Made by a program: the position numbers and the translations under genes. The notes beneath the pieces were generated by a model that saw only the letters and a list, made by a program, of their open reading frames with translations, was not told the origin of the DNA and ran no database searches. A stretch of 64,000 nucleotides of DNA from Geodermatophilus sp. DSM 45219 (lineage in GTDB: Bacteria; Actinomycetota; Actinomycetes; Mycobacteriales; Geodermatophilaceae): contig NZ_FNIQ01000003.1 in NCBI RefSeq assembly GCF_900104025.1, positions 62,001 to 126,000 of the forward strand, given 5' to 3'. Positions 8,766-17,973 of this stretch are shown piece after piece; the stretch's first letter is position 1, and each line of letters begins with the position of its first letter.

Positions 8766-9593
8766 TCACTTCTCGATCGGGACGCCGACCAGCGAGCCGT
8801 ACTCGACCCAGCTGCCGTCGTAGTTCTTGACGTCGGGCTTGCCGAGCAGCTCGTGCAGCACGAACCAGGTGTGGCTCGACCGCTCGCCGATCCGGCAGTA
8901 GGCGATGGTCGCCCTGCCGTCGTCGTAGCCCTGCTCGTCGTAGAGCTTGGCCAGCTCCTCGTCGGACTTGAAGGTGCCGTCCTCGTTGGCCGCCTTGCTC
9001 CACGGGATGTTCTTCGCGGTCGGGACGTGCCCGCCCTTCTGCGCCATCTCCTGCGGCAGGTGCGCCGGGGCGAGGATCTTGCCGGAGAACTCGTCGGGCG
9101 AGCGGACGTCGATCAGGTTCTTCGAGCCGATCGAGGCCACGACCTCGTCGCGGAAGGCGCGGATCGACAGGTCCGGGTCCTGGGCCGTGTACTGCGTGGC
9201 CGGGCGCTCCACGGCGTCCTTGGACAGCGGGCGGCCGTCGAGCTCCCACTTCTTGCGGCCGCCGTCCATGAGCTTGACGTCGCGGTGGCCGTAGAGCTTG
9301 AAGTACCAGTAGGCGTAGGCGGCGAACCAGTTGTTGTTGCCGCCGTAGAGGACGACGGTGTCCTCGTTGCCGATGCCGCGCGAGGACAGCAGCGCCTCGA
9401 ATGCGGACTTGTCGACGAAGTCGCGGCGCAGCGGGTCCTGGAGGTCCTGCTTCCAGTCCAGCTTCACGGCGCCCTCGAGGTGGCCGCCGTCGTAGGCGCT
9501 GGTGTCCTCGTCGACCTCGACGAAGACGATGCCGGGCTGGCCGAGGTGCTCCTGGGCCCAGTCAACGGTGACGAGCACGTCGTTGCGGCTCAT
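8766..9593 (-). CDS. cysA2: thiosulfate sulfurtransferase (two-domain rhodanese)
   Basis: A 275-residue protein starting at ATG with GGGAGGAAG upstream. It has two rhodanese modules: an inactive N-terminal one (FVEVDEDTSAYDGGHL) and an active C-terminal one with CRIGERSSHTWF, where the Cys is the persulfide-forming nucleophile. It transfers sulfane sulfur from thiosulfate to thiol acceptors in the cytoplasm. Length and motif match mycobacterial CysA2/CysA3. A short Cys-containing leader ORF lies 175 bp upstream, suggesting attenuation control by cysteine supply. Confidence 0.92.
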   Translation of the reverse strand: MSRNDVLVTVDWAQEHLGQPGIVFVEVDEDTSAYDGGHLEGAVKLDWKQDLQDPLRRDFVDKSAFEALLSSRGIGNEDTVVLYGGNNNWFAAYAYWYFKLYGHRDVKLMDGGRKKWELDGRPLSKDAVERPATQYTAQDPDLSIRAFRDEVVASIGSKNLIDVRSPDEFSGKILAPAHLPQEMAQKGGHVPTAKNIPWSKAANEDGTFKSDEELAKLYDEQGYDDGRATIAYCRIGERSSHTWFVLHELLGKPDVKNYDGSWVEYGSLVGVPIEK

Positions 9594-9751
9594 GGGGGGT
9601 CTTCCTCCCTGTGGTCGGTCGGTGCGGTCGGTGGTGCGCGTGCGGATCAGGCGGATCGGGGTCCGGGGCCCCGGGACGCGGCGCACGACGGCGGTGCGGC
9701 GGACAGCCGCACGGCTGCGAGGGCTCCGGGACGGCGGTCGGGGCGCGTCGG

Positions 9752-9767
9752 GACGAGCGGGCTCGTC
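9752..9767 (-). promoter_or_regulatory. inverted repeat just after the leader ORF
   Basis: GACGAGC (9752-9758) and GCTCGTC (9761-9767) form a perfect 7-bp stem that begins one base after the leader ORF stop in the direction of transcription. Ribosome position on the leader could decide whether this hairpin, or an alternative one nearer cysA2, forms. Confidence 0.4.
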
Positions 9768-9768
9768 G

Positions 9769-9843
9769 TCAGACGGCCGGACACAGGCAGCTGCCGACGC
9801 GGCACAGGTCCACTGTGCGGCGCGAGGTCAGCAGGAAGCCCAC
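9769..9843 (-). CDS. short Cys-containing leader peptide upstream of cysA2-sseC
   Basis: A 24-codon ORF starting at GTG 9843. The peptide contains TSRRTVDLCRVGSCLCP, with three Cys codons (9804-9802, 9789-9787 and 9783-9781). The arrangement of an Arg pair, a VDL motif and terminal Cys residues is that of the short leader peptides annotated upstream of sulfur-metabolism genes in actinobacteria. A -10-like TACCCT (9856-9851) lies 7 nt before the GTG, so the message is probably leaderless. Stalling at Cys codons when cysteine is scarce would couple cysA2-sseC expression to cysteine supply, as shown for polycysteine leaderless ORFs in mycobacteria. Confidence 0.7.
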   Translation of the reverse strand: MGFLLTSRRTVDLCRVGSCLCPAV

Positions 9844-9861
9844 GTGCGCGAGGGTAGCCGA

Positions 9862-10212
9862 TCACGCGCCCCGCTCCACGCGCGAGGCGGGAGCCGGCAC
9901 GTGCGCATCGACGACGGCGGCGAGCTCGGCCGGACGCGGCGCGCCGCTGCTGCGGCCGACGAGCCGACCCGAACGGTCCAGGTAGAGCAGCGTCGGCGTG
10001 CGGTCGACGCCGAGCGCGCGAACGGCGTCCAGGTGGCTCTCCGCGTCGACCTCGACGAGCACCAGCCCCGGCCGGGTGGCCTGCAGCTGCCGCAACCGCG
10101 CGCGGGTGGCCCGGCAGGGTCCGCAGAACGCCGTGGAGAACTGGACGACGGTCAGGTCCGCGCGGCCCGGGTCCACACCCAGGCCCGCGAGCACCGCGCC
10201 GTCCGGCTCCAC
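9862..10212 (-). CDS. thioredoxin-family protein (ThiX-like)
   Basis: A roughly 116-residue single thioredoxin fold. It contains TVVQFSTAFCGPCRATR (CxxC active site) and the cis-Pro loop VDRTPTLLYLD. No signal peptide is evident with the GTG 10212 start, so it should be cytosolic; a TTG at 10224 is an alternative start. It lies 41 bp downstream of the LmeA-like gene and upstream of the cysA2 leader. This is the same order as Rv0817c-thiX-cysA2-sseC2 in M. tuberculosis. Its redox partner is unknown. Confidence 0.85.
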   Translation of the reverse strand: MEPDGAVLAGLGVDPGRADLTVVQFSTAFCGPCRATRARLRQLQATRPGLVLVEVDAESHLDAVRALGVDRTPTLLYLDRSGRLVGRSSGAPRPAELAAVVDAHVPAPASRVERGA

Positions 10213-10253
10213 GGTGGGCGACAACCCGCACCGGCGCCCGGGGATTCCGGGCG

Positions 10254-10943
10254 TCAGGAGTCGAGCACCGTGTCGGTGGCCTCGACCCGGACCCGCACGC
10301 CGTCGTCCCCCGGGGCGACGCCGGTGACCTGCAGGCCGAAGGGCAGCTCCGGGAGCTGGTAGCGCAGGTCGAGGGCGTCGCTGAGCTCGTCGACGAAGGC
10401 GTCGGGCGCGTCCACACCCGCGCCGACGGCGTCGTCGACGTCGACCACCAGGGTGTCGCCGTCCAGCCGCACCGTGCCGGTCGCGGTGAGGGGCACGGTC
10501 TGCCCCGCGACCTCCACGGTGGTGTCCACCTGCAGCCCGTCGCCGTCCCGGCTCAGGGTCGTGCCGGTGCCCAGCTGCTCGGCCAGCAGGGCGTAGGACA
10601 GCGTCGCCGTCCCGTCGACCCGCTCGACCGGCACCTGCTGCACCGAGCCGGCCAGGACGTCGGACAGCGCCACCTGTACGCCCTGCAGCGAGACGTCGGC
10701 GCTGGTGCCCTCGGGCTGCCCGAGGTCGGCACCGGCCAGCGAGATGCGCACGTCCTCGTACCGGCCGCCGAGCGCCTGGGTGAGGAACGGGAACCCGCCG
10801 ATCTCGACCGCCGGCTCGCCGGACAGCCCGCCGCGCTCGGCGACCAGCTGGGCTACGCGGTCCTCGGCGACGGCCTCGCCGACCCGGTCGGCGGCCAGCG
10901 CCAGGCCGGCCAGGAGCAACAGGACGACGATCAGTGCGCGCAC
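10254..10943 (-). CDS. lmeA: LmeA-like DUF2993 exported protein
   Basis: A 229-residue protein starting at GTG 10943, with a hydrophobic N-terminal signal/anchor (ALIVVLLLLAGLALAA) and a DUF2993 domain (EIGGFPFLTQALGGRY, then VQVALSDVL). In mycobacteria the orthologous protein supports lipomannan mannan elongation at the cell envelope and binds phospholipids. Here a general envelope lipid-binding role is the safest reading. It sits 12 bp after the membrane-protein gene in a four-gene minus-strand operon. Confidence 0.85.
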   Translation of the reverse strand: MRALIVVLLLLAGLALAADRVGEAVAEDRVAQLVAERGGLSGEPAVEIGGFPFLTQALGGRYEDVRISLAGADLGQPEGTSADVSLQGVQVALSDVLAGSVQQVPVERVDGTATLSYALLAEQLGTGTTLSRDGDGLQVDTTVEVAGQTVPLTATGTVRLDGDTLVVDVDDAVGAGVDAPDAFVDELSDALDLRYQLPELPFGLQVTGVAPGDDGVRVRVEATDTVLDS

Positions 10944-10954
10944 GGGCCGGCCGC

Positions 10955-11770
10955 TCAGAGGGTGTTCTGCAGGACGAGGGAGAACGCCACCGGCGCGGCG
11001 GCGGCGAACGGCAGCAGGGCCTGCAGCAGCGTCCCGGCCCAGGCGCGGGCGGGGCCGGCGGCCACGACGTAGCCGGCGGCCAGGCCGACCAGCGCGGCGA
11101 CCGCGCCCAGCGCCAGCCCGGCGAGGAGCGCGCCGAGGACCCCCGCGGGCCCGCCCGTGCCGGCACCGACCACCGCGACCGCGGCGCCGGCCAGCACCGC
11201 GAGCACGAGGGCGGGGACCCCGCGCGGCACGCCCGCGGCGACCGGCGGGCGGGGCAGCACCCGGTCGACCAGCGAGCCCACGACCAGGGTCGCGCCGACC
11301 ACGAGCAGCGCCGTGGTCGCGGCCGCGGCGTGGTCCCCGGTGGGCAGCAGCAGGACGGCCAGCGCGGTCACCGCGCACACGAGCAGCAGGACGCCGGCCA
11401 GCGAGCCGACGACGTCGTGCCGCGGTGCCGGGCGCAGCATCTGGTGCAGCACCGCGGCCAGCAGGCCCAGCCCCGGCACGGCGAGCAGCGCGCCGATCTC
11501 CGGCCGGTCGGAGAGCACGAGCAGCAGGTCCGCGCCGGCCGCGGCGGCGAGCCCGAGCGCCGGGGCGCCGACCCGGGCGGGGATGCCGGTCGCCGGCACC
11601 CAGGCCGCGACCAGCGCCAGCTGCACGACGGCGACCGCTCCCAGCCGGCCCGCGTCACCGGCGGCCACGGGGAGCAGCACCAGCAGCACCGTTGCGCCCG
11701 CGACCGCGGCGGCCGTGGGCAGGTGCCACGCCCGGGCCGACGGCCCGGCTCCCGCCTCGGTCACCGTCAC
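10955..11770 (-). CDS. polytopic membrane protein of unknown function
   Basis: A 271-residue, Ala/Leu/Val-rich protein with about eight to nine transmembrane segments and almost no soluble domain. The GTG 11770 overlaps the preceding hydrolase stop by 4 bp, so it is translationally coupled. No catalytic or transport motif is visible. The operon with an alpha/beta hydrolase and an LmeA-like protein suggests an envelope lipid function, which is inference only. Confidence 0.75.
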   Translation of the reverse strand: MTVTEAGAGPSARAWHLPTAAAVAGATVLLVLLPVAAGDAGRLGAVAVVQLALVAAWVPATGIPARVGAPALGLAAAAGADLLLVLSDRPEIGALLAVPGLGLLAAVLHQMLRPAPRHDVVGSLAGVLLLVCAVTALAVLLLPTGDHAAAATTALLVVGATLVVGSLVDRVLPRPPVAAGVPRGVPALVLAVLAGAAVAVVGAGTGGPAGVLGALLAGLALGAVAALVGLAAGYVVAAGPARAWAGTLLQALLPFAAAAPVAFSLVLQNTL

Positions 11771-12555
11771 GGACCGATCGTCGCAGACACCCAGCGCCCG
11801 ATCCGCTCGACGAGCGGGGCGCTGGCACCGCTCTCGGCGTGTCCGAACCCGGGGACCACCCACGCCGTCGCTGTCGGGCCCGCCGCCCGCACCAGCGCGC
11901 GCAGGTGCTCCAGCGGGACGTAGCCGTCGCGGTCACCGTGCACCAGCAGCAGCGGGGTGGGCGCGATCCGGCCGGCCACCGCCAGCGGCGACTCCGGCGG
12001 GACCAGCCAGGGGTCGTCGAGCCGCAGCCGGAACGCCGGGGCCACGACCCGCCGTCCCAGCGGGGCCTCCAGCAGCCAGTGCACCCGCCGCATCGGCGGC
12101 GTGTCGCGGATGTACCAGCGGCTGACCGCGCTGACCGCGACGACGGCGTCCGGGCGGGCCCGACCCAGCGCCGCGTGGCGCAGCACGACCCCCCCCCCGC
12201 CCAGCGACATCCCGACGGTGACCACGGCACGCGCCCCGTCGGCCCGGGCGGCGGCCACCGCGGCGTCGACGTCGCGCACCTCGGGGTCCCCGCCCACCGC
12301 AGAGCGCCCACCCGAGCGGCCGTGGCCGCGCGCGTCGAACCCGCGGACCTCGCCGAAGGCGCTCAGCCAGCCGGCCAGCCGGCGGAACGAGGGCCGGGCG
12401 ACCGAGCCGGTGAAGCCGTGCACGACGACGAAGGTCGGCGGCCGGGGCCCGGCGACGGGCCGTGCGGGGACGAGGAGGCCGGCCAGCCGCACGCCGTCCG
12501 GCGTGTCGGCGGTCACGGATCGCGATCCGGTCACGGCCGGGGGACGGGGTGACAC
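11767..12555 (-). CDS. alpha/beta hydrolase
   Basis: A 262-residue hydrolase with oxyanion-hole VVVHGFTGS, nucleophile elbow GMSLGGGG, acid loop VHGDRDGYVP and catalytic His in GFGHAESG. It has no signal peptide and the substrate is unknown; the size suits a lipase/esterase or thioesterase of the BAAT/PldB type. It is the first gene of the minus-strand operon and is divergent from glnR, with an 85-bp shared promoter region. Confidence 0.88.
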   Translation of the reverse strand: MSPRPPAVTGSRSVTADTPDGVRLAGLLVPARPVAGPRPPTFVVVHGFTGSVARPSFRRLAGWLSAFGEVRGFDARGHGRSGGRSAVGGDPEVRDVDAAVAAARADGARAVVTVGMSLGGGGVVLRHAALGRARPDAVVAVSAVSRWYIRDTPPMRRVHWLLEAPLGRRVVAPAFRLRLDDPWLVPPESPLAVAGRIAPTPLLLVHGDRDGYVPLEHLRALVRAAGPTATAWVVPGFGHAESGASAPLVERIGRWVSATIGP

Positions 12556-12561
12556 GTCGGT

Positions 12562-12567
12562 TATCCT
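12562..12567 (+). promoter_or_regulatory. -10 element ahead of glnR
   Basis: TATCCT, 73 bp before the glnR start within the glnR/hydrolase divergent region. The next transcript base would be near 12574, giving a 5' leader of about 65 nt. No clear -35 was seen. Confidence 0.35.
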
Positions 12568-12640
12568 GCTGCCTCACCGACAGCGCCGTCGTGGGCCCCT
12601 GGACGACGTCGGTCGTCCCCGGCTCCCCTGAGGAGACGCC

Positions 12641-13396
12641 ATGCGACTCGTGCTCATGACCGCCGCCCGCCAGGCGACGACCGAGGTGCTGCCCGCCCTC
12701 GGCCTGCTGGGCCACCAGGTGCGCGTGGTGCCACCCGAGCTCTCCAGCCTGCTCGACGGCGACTCCGGGGACGTCGTCCTCGTCGACGCCCGGCACGACC
12801 TGGTCCAGGCCCGCACGCTGTGCGGGCTGCTCTCCTCGACCGGCGTCGCCTCGGCGCTCGTCGCGGTCCTCTCCGAGGGCGGCCTGGTCGCGCTGTCGGC
12901 CGACTGGGGCGTCGACGACGTCCTGCTCGACACCGCCGGCCCGGCCGAGGTCGACGCCCGGCTCAAGTGGGCCACCGCCCGCCGCATGGCCGCCAGCGCG
13001 CCGGTCGACGGCGACAGCGGGGTCACCCAGGCCGGTGAGCTGGTGATCGACGAGCACAGCTACTCCGCGAGGCTGCGCGGCCGCCCGCTCGACCTCACCT
13101 ACAAGGAGTTCGAGCTGCTGAAGTACCTGGCGCAGCACCCGGGCCGGGTCTTCTCCCGCGCCCAGCTGCTCCAGGAGATCTGGGGCTACGACTACTTCGG
13201 CGGCACCCGGACGGTCGACGTCCACGTGCGCCGGCTGCGGGCCAAGCTCGGCACCGAGCACGAGGCGCTGATCGGCACCGTGCGCAACGTCGGCTACAAG
13301 CTCGACCAGCAGGTCGCCGACGCCACCGCGGCCGCCGCGCGCGCCGAGGCCCTCACCTCCGACGACACGGCGCAGGCCGACACCGAGCTGGTCTGA
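12641..13396 (+). CDS. glnR: nitrogen regulator GlnR (OmpR-type, atypical receiver)
   Basis: A 251-residue protein with an N-terminal atypical receiver ([31 protein letters not shown]) and a C-terminal winged helix ([37 protein letters not shown]). The [12 protein letters not shown] stretch and the winged helix are those of actinobacterial GlnR, an orphan regulator that acts without a partner kinase on glutamine synthetase and ammonium transport genes. No kinase is adjacent. The C-terminal tail after KLDQQ is an Ala-rich extension. It is coupled to mshD, as in mycobacteria (Rv0818-Rv0819). Confidence 0.92.
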   Translation: MRLVLMTAARQATTEVLPALGLLGHQVRVVPPELSSLLDGDSGDVVLVDARHDLVQARTLCGLLSSTGVASALVAVLSEGGLVALSADWGVDDVLLDTAGPAEVDARLKWATARRMAASAPVDGDSGVTQAGELVIDEHSYSARLRGRPLDLTYKEFELLKYLAQHPGRVFSRAQLLQEIWGYDYFGGTRTVDVHVRRLRAKLGTEHEALIGTVRNVGYKLDQQVADATAAAARAEALTSDDTAQADTELV

Positions 13397-14331
13397 GGCC
13401 CGCCCTGTCCACTGCTCCCCACGTCCGGGACGTCGGCCGGCTCGAGCCGGCCGACGTCGAGGCGGTCCTCGCGCTGCTGCGCGCGGCGACCGCGGCCGAC
13501 GGCGTCCGTCCGCTGTCGGAGGAGGCCGAGCTGCGGCTGCAGCACGGCGGCCCGGCCGGCGGCCGCGACGTCCTGGCCACCACCGCGGACGGCGCGCCGG
13601 CCGGTTACGCGCGGTTCGAGGGCGGGGACGGCACCGGGGACGCCGAGGCCGAGCTCGTGGTCTCCCCCGACTGCCGGCGGCGCGGGGTCGGCCGGGCACT
13701 GCTGACCCGGCTGGAGGAGCTGGCCGGGGACCGCCCGCTGCGCGTGTGGGCCCACGGCGACCTGCCCGGGTCCGCGCACCTGGCGCGGTCCCGCGGCTAC
13801 ACCCGCGCCCGGGTGCTGCTGCAGATGCGCCGCGACCTGGCGGGGGTCGACCCCGAGCCGCGGCCGCGGCTGCCCGGGGGCGTGCTGCTGCGCACCTTCC
13901 GCCCCGGCCGCGACGAGGAGGCCTGGCTGCGGGTCAACGCCCGGGCGTTCGCGCACCACCCCGAGCAGGGCAGCTGGACCCCCGCGGACCTGCAGCTGCG
14001 CGAGGCCGAGCCGTGGTTCGACCCGGCCGGCTTCTTCCTCGCCTGGGACGACGACCGGCTCCTGGGCAGCCACTGGACGAAGGTGCACCCGCCGGGGGAC
14101 GAGGGACCGGAGGCGGTCGGCGAGGTCTACGTGCTGGGCATCGACCCGGACGCGCAGGGGCTGGGCCTGGGACGCGCGCTCACCGACGTGGGGCTGGCCC
14201 ACCTGCGCGGGCTGGGGCTGCGCCAGGTGCTGCTCTACGTCGAGGAGGACAACACCGCGGCGGTGCGGCTCTACGAGCGCAGCGGGTTCACCCGGCACGC
14301 CGTCGACGTCTCCTGGCGCCGCGCCCCCTGA
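13393..14331 (+). CDS. mshD: mycothiol synthase MshD
   Basis: A protein of about 312 residues with two GNAT domains. The N-terminal domain has [15 protein letters not shown]; the C-terminal acetyl-CoA site has [18 protein letters not shown] and ends [15 protein letters not shown]. It acetylates Cys-GlcN-Ins, the last step of mycothiol synthesis, in the cytosol. No ATG, GTG or TTG exists in frame between glnR and codon 13657, yet the first GNAT domain is clearly encoded upstream. The CTG at 13393, overlapping the glnR stop as CTGA, is therefore the best start and gives the usual family length. Confidence 0.9.
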   Translation: MRPALSTAPHVRDVGRLEPADVEAVLALLRAATAADGVRPLSEEAELRLQHGGPAGGRDVLATTADGAPAGYARFEGGDGTGDAEAELVVSPDCRRRGVGRALLTRLEELAGDRPLRVWAHGDLPGSAHLARSRGYTRARVLLQMRRDLAGVDPEPRPRLPGGVLLRTFRPGRDEEAWLRVNARAFAHHPEQGSWTPADLQLREAEPWFDPAGFFLAWDDDRLLGSHWTKVHPPGDEGPEAVGEVYVLGIDPDAQGLGLGRALTDVGLAHLRGLGLRQVLLYVEEDNTAAVRLYERSGFTRHAVDVSWRRAP

Positions 14332-14384
14332 CGTGCCGCGCCCCCTGAGGTAGGGAGTCCCGGCCCTCGTGCAGGGGCCCGCCG

Positions 14385-14452
14385 CAGGCCCCGTTCAGGG
14401 CACCGCCCTGAGCTCGCGAAGGGTGGGGAGGACGGGGTCCTTCCCCGGTGGG
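14385..14452 (-). repeat. dispersed palindromic element, copy 1
   Basis: Read on the minus strand it carries the block GAAGGACCCCGTCCTCCCCA followed by CCCTTCGCGAGCTCAGGGCG, shared with five other intergenic copies here. It lies between mshD and pstS. GCCCTGA/TCAGGGC arms give it hairpin potential. Confidence 0.7.
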
Positions 14453-14541
14453 GGCGCGAGGGCCCTTCTCCACTCGGCGCGCCCGCGTTCACCCGATGGC
14501 CGTGAGCTGGTCCACACGGCGTGACCCAAGCCTCCGCCGCC

Positions 14542-14559
14542 GTTCACCTCTCGTTCATC
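14542..14559 (+). promoter_or_regulatory. PHO box (PhoP site) ahead of pstS
   Basis: Two direct repeats, GTTCACC (14542-14548) and GTTCATC (14553-14559), are spaced 11 bp apart, the layout of the PhoP-binding PHO box in streptomycetes. A further single GTTCACC lies at 14487-14493. The box ends 99 bp before the pstS start, so pstSCAB should be induced by phosphate starvation. No phoR-phoP pair with obvious linkage is in the window. Confidence 0.75.
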
Positions 14560-14658
14560 GAGCCAGCGGGAGGCGTCCACCTGCGCTCCCTACCGTCCCT
14601 GGTCGTTGGTTCCGCGCTGCCCGGCAGAAGCCCGGGCACACGTCGAAGGGCAACTGTC

Positions 14659-15777
14659 TTGAAGCTCAGCACCAGGTCGCGCGCCGTCGTCCTCTCGACG
14701 GCGCTGGCCGGCTCGCTCGCGCTCTCCGCGTGCGGCGCCGCCAACGAGGAGACCGCGGGTGGCGGTGGTGGCAGCGCCAGCACGGGCAGCTCCACGGAGC
14801 TGAGCGGCACGCTCGTCGGCGCAGGGGCCAGCAGCCAGCAGGCGGCCATGCAGGGCTGGACTGCCGGCTACTCCGGCGTGCAGCCGGGCGTGACCGTCAA
14901 CTACGACCCGGTGGGCTCCGGCGGCGGCCGCGAGCAGTTCATCGCCGGCGGCACCGACTTCGCGGGCTCGGACGCCGCGCTCGACGAGGAGGAGCTGGCC
15001 GCCGCGCAGGAGCGCTGCGCCGGTGGCGAGGTCTTCGAGCTGCCGAACTACATCTCGCCGATCGCGGTGGTCCACAACGTCGAGGGCGTCGAGGAGCTGA
15101 ACCTCTCCCCCGCGGTGCTGGCCGGCATCTTCAACCAGCAGATCACCAACTGGAACGACCCGGCGATCGCCGCGGACAACCCGGGCGGAACGCTGCCCGA
15201 CCTGCCGATCACCCCGGTGAACCGCTCGGACGAGTCGGGCACCACCGAGAACTTCACCGAGTACCTGGCCGCCGCGGCGCCGGAGGCCTGGACCTACGAG
15301 CCCGACGGCAACTGGCCGGTCGAGGGCGGCGAGGCCGCCCAGGGCACCTCGGGCGTGGTCAGCGCCGTGAGCGGCGGCAACGGGACCATCGGCTACGCCG
15401 ACCTCTCGCAGGCCGGCGACCTGGGCGTGGCCAACATCGGCGTCGGCGGGGAGTTCGTGACGCCGACCCCCGAGGCCGCGGCCGCGGTGGTCGAGAACTC
15501 CGAGCGGCTCGAGGGCCGCGGCCAGTACGACTTCGCCATCGAGGTCGCCCGCGACACCGCCGAGTCCGGCAACTACCCGATCGTGCTGGTCAGCTACCAC
15601 ATCGGCTGCATCACCTACGACGACCCGGAGAAGGCCGGCCTGGTGGCCGACTTCATGGGTTACGTGATCAGCGAGGAGGGCCAGCAGGCCGCGGCCGAGG
15701 CCGCGGGTTCGGCGCCGATCTCCGAGGCGCTGCGCGAGCAGGCGCAGACGGCCGTGGACGCGATCACCGCCGGCTGA
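14659..15777 (+). CDS. pstS: phosphate ABC transporter substrate-binding lipoprotein PstS
   Basis: A 372-residue PstS. The TTG at 14659 is chosen because GAAGGG lies 8 nt upstream and it opens directly into a signal sequence ending in the lipobox LSAC. Phosphate-site segments are present: LVGAGASSQQAAMQGW, GGTDFAGSDAAL and NRSDESGTTENF. It captures orthophosphate outside the membrane and passes it to PstC/PstA. It is followed by a strong hairpin that probably makes it more abundant than the membrane components. Confidence 0.93.
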   Translation: MKLSTRSRAVVLSTALAGSLALSACGAANEETAGGGGGSASTGSSTELSGTLVGAGASSQQAAMQGWTAGYSGVQPGVTVNYDPVGSGGGREQFIAGGTDFAGSDAALDEEELAAAQERCAGGEVFELPNYISPIAVVHNVEGVEELNLSPAVLAGIFNQQITNWNDPAIAADNPGGTLPDLPITPVNRSDESGTTENFTEYLAAAAPEAWTYEPDGNWPVEGGEAAQGTSGVVSAVSGGNGTIGYADLSQAGDLGVANIGVGGEFVTPTPEAAAAVVENSERLEGRGQYDFAIEVARDTAESGNYPIVLVSYHIGCITYDDPEKAGLVADFMGYVISEEGQQAAAEAAGSAPISEALREQAQTAVDAITAG

Positions 15778-15793
15778 GCCCACAATGACCGGC

Positions 15794-15829
15794 AACGGCC
15801 CGGGGTGCCCGACGGCGCCCCGGGCCGTT
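15794..15829 (+). terminator. attenuating hairpin between pstS and pstC
   Basis: AACGGCCCGGGG (15794-15805) pairs perfectly with 15818-15829 around a 12-nt loop, 16 bp after the pstS stop. Partial termination here would raise pstS message relative to pstCAB, a known feature of binding-protein operons. Confidence 0.7.
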
Positions 15830-15908
15830 GGCGGGCCCGGCTCCGGCCGGGCGCCCGCACCACCCCCGCCGGGCCCCCCAGCACCGGCCAACACCCCACG
15901 GAGCAGCG

Positions 15909-16865
15909 GTGAGCAGCACCAGGACGACACCCCCGTCCCCGCCCGGGACCGGACGGTCGATCCGCCGTCCCGGTGACCGTGTCTTCGCCGGCACCGCCAA
16001 GGGCGCCGGCATCCTCATCCTCGCCATCCTCGCCGGGGTCGCGGCGTTCCTCGTCGTCGAGTCGCTGCCCGCGCTGACCGCGCCGGCCGAGGAGATCCCG
16101 GGCGGTGAGGGCCTGGCCTCCTACGTCGTCCCGCTGGTCTTCGGGACCCTGCTGGCCGCGGTGATCGCGCTGCTGGTGGCCACGCCGCTGGCGGTGGCCA
16201 TCGCGCTGTTCATCGGCTACTACGCCCCGCGGCGGCTGGCCCAGGGTCTCGGGTACGTGGTCGACCTGCTCGCCGCCATCCCCAGCATCGTCTACGGCTT
16301 CTGGGGCATCTTCTGGCTGGCGCCCAAGCTGGTGCCCTTCTACGTGTGGCTCGAGGAGGACCTGGGCTTCATCCCGCTGTTCGCCGGCCCCGCCTCGACC
16401 ACCGGGCGCACCATGCTGACCGCCGGCCTCGTCCTCGCGGTGATGATCCTGCCGATCGTCAGCGCGATCTCCCGCGAGGCGTTCCTGCAGGTGCCGAGCC
16501 TGCACCGCGAGGCCGCGCTGGCGCTGGGTGCCACCCGCTGGGAGATGATCCGGATGGCTGTCCTCCCCTACGGCCGCTCCGCCGTGGTCGGCGGCGCCAT
16601 GCTGGGCCTGGGCCGCGCGCTGGGCGAGACGATGGCCGTCGCCATCGTGCTGTCGGTCTCCGGCGGCATCACGTTCAACCTGATCAGCAGCGGCAACCCG
16701 TCGACCATCGCGGCGAACATCGCGCTGGAGTTCCCCGAGTCCTCGGGCATCGACATCAACACGCTGATCGCCAGCGGTCTGGCCCTGTTCGTGATCACCT
16801 TCGCGGTCAACATGCTGGCCCGCGCGATCGTCAACCGCCGCGCCGACTTCTCCGGAGCGAACTGA
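15909..16865 (+). CDS. pstC: phosphate ABC transporter permease PstC
   Basis: A 318-residue permease with six transmembrane segments. GTG 15909 is preceded by GGAG. The coupling loop reads [18 protein letters not shown], the BPD_transp_1 EAA motif, and the PstC-specific [11 protein letters not shown] segment follows. It forms the phosphate channel with PstA, whose ATG overlaps its stop (TGATG). Confidence 0.93.
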   Translation: MSSTRTTPPSPPGTGRSIRRPGDRVFAGTAKGAGILILAILAGVAAFLVVESLPALTAPAEEIPGGEGLASYVVPLVFGTLLAAVIALLVATPLAVAIALFIGYYAPRRLAQGLGYVVDLLAAIPSIVYGFWGIFWLAPKLVPFYVWLEEDLGFIPLFAGPASTTGRTMLTAGLVLAVMILPIVSAISREAFLQVPSLHREAALALGATRWEMIRMAVLPYGRSAVVGGAMLGLGRALGETMAVAIVLSVSGGITFNLISSGNPSTIAANIALEFPESSGIDINTLIASGLALFVITFAVNMLARAIVNRRADFSGAN

Positions 16866-17950
16866 TGAGCCAGACCTCCACGGCGCCGGTCCCCACGGGC
16901 AGCAGCGCACCGGGGCCGCGGCGCGGCGAGCGCGCCGGCCGGCTCCCCCGGTGGGCGCCCCTCGCGTGCTTCCTCGGTGCCGCCGTCCTGGTCGCGGTGC
17001 TCTGGCCGGTGTTCGACCTGAACATCGCGCTGGCCGTCCTCTACACCGTCGTCCTCGGGACGCTGGCGGTCTACCTGCTCGCCCGGTCGGTGGAGGGCCG
17101 CCGCCGGGCCACCGACCGGCTGGTGACCTGCCTGGTGGTGAGCGCCTTCGGGCTGGCGATGGTGCCGCTGGTCTCGCTGGTCTGGGAGGTCGTCAGCCGC
17201 GGCATCGGTCGGCTGGACGGCGAGTTCTTCAACTCCTCGCTGGTCGGCATCGTCGGCGAGGGCGGCGGCGCGTACCACGCGATCATGGGCACGCTGGTCA
17301 TCACCGCGCTGACCACGCTGATCTCGGTGCCGATCGGCCTGATGACGGCGATCTACCTGGTCGAGTACGCCCAGGGCCGGCTGAAGCGGGCCATCACCTT
17401 CCTCGTCGACGTGATGACCGGCATCCCGTCGATCGTGGCCGGCCTGTTCGCCTACGCGCTCTTCGCGATCTTCCTCGGCCCCGGCGTCCGGCTCGGCATC
17501 ATGGGCGCGATCGCGCTCTCGGTGCTCATGATCCCGGTCGTCGTCCGCTCGGCGGAGGAGGTGCTCAAGCTCGTGCCGAACGAGCTGCGCGAGGCCTCCT
17601 ACGCGCTCGGCGTGCCCAAGTGGCGCACCATCGTGAAGGTCGTCGTCCCGACCGCCATCGCGGGCCTGGGCACCGGCGTCACCCTCGCGATCGCCCGCGT
17701 GGTCGGCGAGACCGCCCCGCTGCTGATCACCCTCGGCATCACCAACGCGACCAACCTCGACCCGTTCGACGGCCGCATGGCGACGCTGCCGGTCTACGCG
17801 TACTACCAGCTGACCCAGCCCGGGGTCCCGCCGGAGTTCGCCACCGACCGGGCCTGGACGGCGGCCCTCGTCCTGATCATCCTGGTGATGGGTCTCAACG
17901 TCGTCGCCCGGCTCATCAGTCGCTTCTTCGCTCCCAAGTCCGGTCGCTGA
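16865..17950 (+). CDS. pstA: phosphate ABC transporter permease PstA
   Basis: A 361-residue permease with an N-terminal Pro/Arg-rich cytosolic extension and about eight hydrophobic segments, two more than the PstA core. The EAA-type loop is [15 protein letters not shown], and [12 protein letters not shown] is the PstA-conserved helix. Its ATG overlaps the pstC stop, giving tight coupling. Partner of PstC in phosphate import. Confidence 0.93.
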   Translation: MSQTSTAPVPTGSSAPGPRRGERAGRLPRWAPLACFLGAAVLVAVLWPVFDLNIALAVLYTVVLGTLAVYLLARSVEGRRRATDRLVTCLVVSAFGLAMVPLVSLVWEVVSRGIGRLDGEFFNSSLVGIVGEGGGAYHAIMGTLVITALTTLISVPIGLMTAIYLVEYAQGRLKRAITFLVDVMTGIPSIVAGLFAYALFAIFLGPGVRLGIMGAIALSVLMIPVVVRSAEEVLKLVPNELREASYALGVPKWRTIVKVVVPTAIAGLGTGVTLAIARVVGETAPLLITLGITNATNLDPFDGRMATLPVYAYYQLTQPGVPPEFATDRAWTAALVLIILVMGLNVVARLISRFFAPKSGR

Positions 17951-17973
17951 CCGGCAACCCTGGAGGACCTGCA

